Positions 61,216 to 64,000 of a DNA stretch of 64,000 bases are shown piece by piece (within the stretch, counting starts at the first letter, position 1; every line of letters starts with the position of its first letter). Below the pieces are notes generated by a model that was not told where the DNA came from, did not search any database, and saw only the letters and a program-made list of their open reading frames with translations. Both the position numbers and the translations under genes were made by a program. The DNA comes from Hsuehochloa calcarea (lineage: Eukaryota > Streptophyta > Magnoliopsida > Poales > Poaceae), in the NCBI GenBank assembly GCA_036346395.1, contig CM070601.1:11219763-11283762 (forward strand), written 5' to 3'.

Positions 61216-62629
61216 ATGAGTGTAAACAACTTTGGAGACAGCATGGAATGGGGCAGGGGAAGGTCGTCTGGCTCCAGGAAGGGCAAGAGAGCCGGCAACA
61301 GTAGCTCCGACAAGCCGAGGCAGGCGCAGCGAGGTCTCGGCGTAGCGCAATTGGAGAAGATCAGGATAGAAAGTGAAGTGGCCGAGTTCTTGCACCACCC
61401 TCTTGGCCAGCCACCTCCGATCCACGGAACTGGTAGCCTCAACTTGGTAATTGCACGTTCATGTATATGTGATCTTTAGTTTTGAGATTTTTGGTTGCTC
61501 ATGTGTACACATATTTAGGTGTAAAATTTCTGATTTGATGTGGCTTTGTAATGGATTGATCGAGCAGGAAGATGCACGGTCGTCTAACTCGCTGTCATCA
61601 TCTTCATCCTCCTTCCATGCTAACATCAACGTTTCATCGCCCTATCCAATCCATCAAAATCTTGTGGTATATGATTTTCTTTGAATAATTGTTCAATAAG
61701 TGTATCGAGTGCTAGTACCAGTAGAGATCGTTTTAAATTTGCCAAAACATCACCAAACTGTTGTTATTTTCTTGCATATCTAGGTCAATTTGGATCCCAG
61801 CAAGATTAATATCAAGGAAATATGCATTTTTCGTTTTGATAATTTAGTTATTAAATATAGTTCAATAGCAATGAATGAGTAGCTCACGTGGTAAGAAAAG
61901 TTAGAAAAAGAATGATTTTATTGCCCTTTTTGTTCCCGGTGCTTTTATGCCAAAACTTCTCTAGTTCTACATCAAGAATGCACATGATAGATTATTTTTG
62001 GGATTGATTATCAATGAAGCCACAAAGAAGAACAAGAGTATCATTGCAGCCAACGAGATTTTATTCTCCCATGCACGTGATGGCCTTAGCCTCCATATCT
62101 TATGGCCGGTACGACTTAACTTATTATGCATTCTAACGTAGGTGGCATATGGAGGGAGAGGAGACATCAGATACGGCGAATTCCAATCGACTCCCATCGT
62201 CAGGTATGTGTATATACACATGCATGGATTATTTGTGTATCTGTACCTGCATTAGCTTGGGGTCAAAGTCGATCTGAACAGCAATATTGCAGTAACATGC
62301 GTGTGCACGTTCCAATTAACCTGCGCTCAGGTCGCCGCCTAATTACCATGGATCTATCCATCATGGAGCAGCGCATTTCTCAGCTCATCTGAGCAGCGAC
62401 GCCACATTGCCTCTCTTCGAACCAGAGGTATGTACACACACATCTCAAGTGCATGCATATGATGCATGTTTACAATTTCGGTGTGTTGATATCTAATCCA
62501 TTTCTACTCCATTAATTGTAGGAATCCATTTGCTTGAAGAGATATCACGGCCTAAACCAATCCGCAGACTCGTCGACGAGTACGAACTCAGATGATCCAC
62601 ACGACGTGGACCTTGAGCTCAAGCTATGA
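61216..62629 (+). CDS. SPEAR/TIE-family (SPOROCYTELESS-like) EAR transcriptional repressor, five exons
   Basis: Small nuclear adaptor; known members (SPL/NZZ, TIE1-4) bridge TCP transcription factors to TOPLESS co-repressors in leaf and sporogenous-cell development. Exons are 61216-61446, 61568-61666, 62142-62203, 62331-62427 and 62522-62629; all are GT-AG and in phase, giving 198 residues. Residues 14-26 form a basic patch (GRGRSSGSRKGKRAG) that may be a nuclear signal. Then comes the family hallmark, SSSDKPRQAQRGLGVAQLEK (about 29-48), followed by IRIESEVAEF. A serine run and histidine/glycine/serine-rich middle (NYHGSIHHGAAHFSAHL) lead to the C-terminal EAR motif DLELKL. At 198 residues it is at the short end of the family. 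The start ATG lies shortly after a stop-rich leader. Function is inferred from both motifs; the exact subfamily member is unknown. Confidence 0.93.
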
Positions 62630-63594
62630 TCCTAAACATTCATGTACTTCAAGCTACGAACTCAGTTAAGCTCCCTGATTTATTGATGCCACAAGAACTG
62701 AAGGGCTTGCAGTCTTGTGTGTAATGCATGCATGCATGGATCAAGAGTAAAGAAAACGATTCGACGCACATGCGTATTTCATTAAGAAACGTATGGTGTG
62801 TAATCGAGTTGCAAAATGTACTGAATTTGGTTATGCTGACTAGCTAGTTAATTTGTACAATTGTGTAAACTTGGGTGCATAACATTCACCATTGCTGAGT
62901 TCAGAAAAGAATGTTCGATCGATCGAGTGCATGTATATGTAGGCATGCACTTCCATTTCAGAATGTTTCTGGTGCAGAGTCAGATGGACAAGCTGGTACG
63001 AGGCAGGTCTAGGTGTCTAGCTAGAATAACAGTAGAGAACAACTATAGAACACTATAACGTTCCATTAAAAAACGACGGTATAGCTCACGCTATCCGATC
63101 TCATCCCGACAGGGTCCCTATGCATCGTCTTATGCTACAGAACCCCCACTCCTATGCAAACCAAATTGTCTGATCCACTCATTTATCTGTCTTACCCCTT
63201 GTGCTATGGCGCGGAGCAAGCTCGATGTCGGCTCGGCGGCAGAGCTGCACAGTGGGCACGGGCAGCCGGAGACAAGGCGCAGCTGGCTGTTCGACGCGGG
63301 CCAGTCTAGATGGGTCGGCAGCGACACTGGGCATAGCGGAGCTAGCGGCGACCACGCAATGCAATCTGGTCGTTGAGCGCATACATGTAGTTGAGTCCAT
63401 GCACGTAAGAGCAGTAGTGCCGAGTCATGTGTGTGTGCATGTTAGCACAATGAGTTAGTTGTTTGTATGCTTGCGTGCACGTGGAATAGATAGTGATGCA
63501 CGTCGGTGGAACACAAGATGAGTTGCGCGTTGCCAAGGTGAAAGCGTTGTGTTGGTATTAGGTGGTTGTGGTGCCGTATTTGTGTGTGTATCCG
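62630..63594. other. 3' flank of the SPEAR gene and degraded Copia interior
   Basis: 62630-62860 is the probable 3' UTR. From about 63060 the sequence may belong to the interior of the Copia element whose 3' end follows. A plus frame at 63207-63374 (MARSKLDVGSAAELHSGHGQ) runs into stops and is not assigned. Confidence 0.35.
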
Positions 63595-63690
63595 TGGAGT
63601 TGAGTCTATGATGTTGAGGAGATGTATTCGCCGTCCCGAGTCGAGTCCGTGGAGTTGAGTCTGGGATATTGACGAGATGTGTTCACCGTA
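63595..63690 (+). repeat. About 58-bp imperfect tandem duplication near a Copia 3' end
   Basis: GTGGAGTTGAGTCTATGATG at about 63593 and GTGGAGTTGAGTCTGGGATA at about 63650 head two similar units, each continuing TTGA(G/C)GAGATGT(A/G)TTC. Confidence 0.65.
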
Positions 63691-64000
63691 CTGTATTGAG
63701 TAACAGTTGGGCAAGTCGTAGTTGAGCCCGTGTACAAAGATTAGGGAGTGATTATTAGTAATCTTTATACATATTGTATATCTAGATTTTAGGGAGAGTT
63801 TGTTTTGCGTAATCCTACAGTATTTAGGCAGTATTTATTATGGATACTTGAGTTTGTGTGGTATTCCTTCAGGATATGTAGAAACCATTCCGGATACGAA
63901 TAGTCATTTGCTCTAAATAAAAGGGCACCTCTGTAATCAGATTTTGTAAACAAGAGCAATAGAGCGAGAGAAAATCAGAAAAGTTGTTGTTCCGGCGGCA
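63691..64000 (+). mobile_element. Copia 3' end and start of LTR, cut by window edge
   Basis: GTACAAAGATTAGGGAGTG is followed by TGATTATTAGTAATCTTTAT, TGTATATCTAGATTTTAGGG and GTAATCCTACAGTATTTAGG. From memory, this is the text of a family of rice-type Copia LTRs. The purine-rich AGATTAGGGAG may be the polypurine tract, placing the LTR start near 63750. The window ends inside the LTR. Confidence 0.5.

Overview
The window is nuclear DNA from a flowering plant, almost certainly a grass (Poaceae). The evidence is three GC-rich-start, intron-bearing or single-exon plant genes separated by long transposon-rich spacers: BARE/Angela-type Copia LTRs, long Gypsy-type LTRs, CACTA ends carrying CACAGACGG subterminal repeats, hAT and MULE derivatives, and a TRIM. 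I cannot name the genus from sequence alone. Exon joins were worked out by hand from GT-AG sites, reading phase and family motifs.

Layout. 1-6.5 kb is spacer with one unidentified minus-strand terminal-exon candidate (2176-2341) and a purine-rich repeat. 6.6-9.6 kb holds a small hAT MITE and a Gypsy-like LTR fragment split by a solo Copia LTR (7710-9281). 9.6-12 kb is GC-rich and contains one broken exon of a Rad60/SUMO-like protein (10198-10411). The first full gene, an Aux/IAA auxin repressor in five exons (13040-16798), is followed 456 bp later by a 3.9-kb solo LTR (17259-21150). 21-27 kb is spacer with a CACTA end and microsatellites. 27.1-30.3 kb is a gutted minus-strand Copia element with a TRIM inside its right LTR. 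The second full gene is an intronless ARM-like/U-box-C-terminus-like protein (31012-32031), followed by a hAT element with 8-bp target duplications (33016-34187). 35.7-43.7 kb is a mosaic of Gypsy LTR fragments in both orientations with two cleanly bounded solo LTRs (38700-40463, 41260-42657). 43.8-46.4 kb is a probable TIR element. 48848-49742 is a MULE-type foldback element with a 9-bp target duplication. 50.3-57.6 kb is a defective CACTA element whose 5' part is interrupted by a 4.1-kb solo LTR. The third full gene, a SPEAR/TIE (SPOROCYTELESS-like) EAR repressor in five exons (61216-62629), lies near the right edge, and the window ends inside a Copia 3' end.

Genes together. Two of the three intact genes (Aux/IAA and SPEAR/TIE) encode short nuclear proteins with LxLxL EAR motifs, the motif that recruits TOPLESS-type co-repressors; they are 44 kb apart and nothing shows they are co-regulated. 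The main story of the window is transposon history: five solo LTRs bounded by perfect 5-bp target duplications, several nested in older elements, and no intact autonomous element. I found no convincing undescribed biological system. The most unusual structures are the foldback element, the nested CACTA/LTR site at a 99-bp tandem repeat, the stop-bearing Rad60-like exon, and an LTR packed with a recurrent palindromic GGTCAGACC-type motif.
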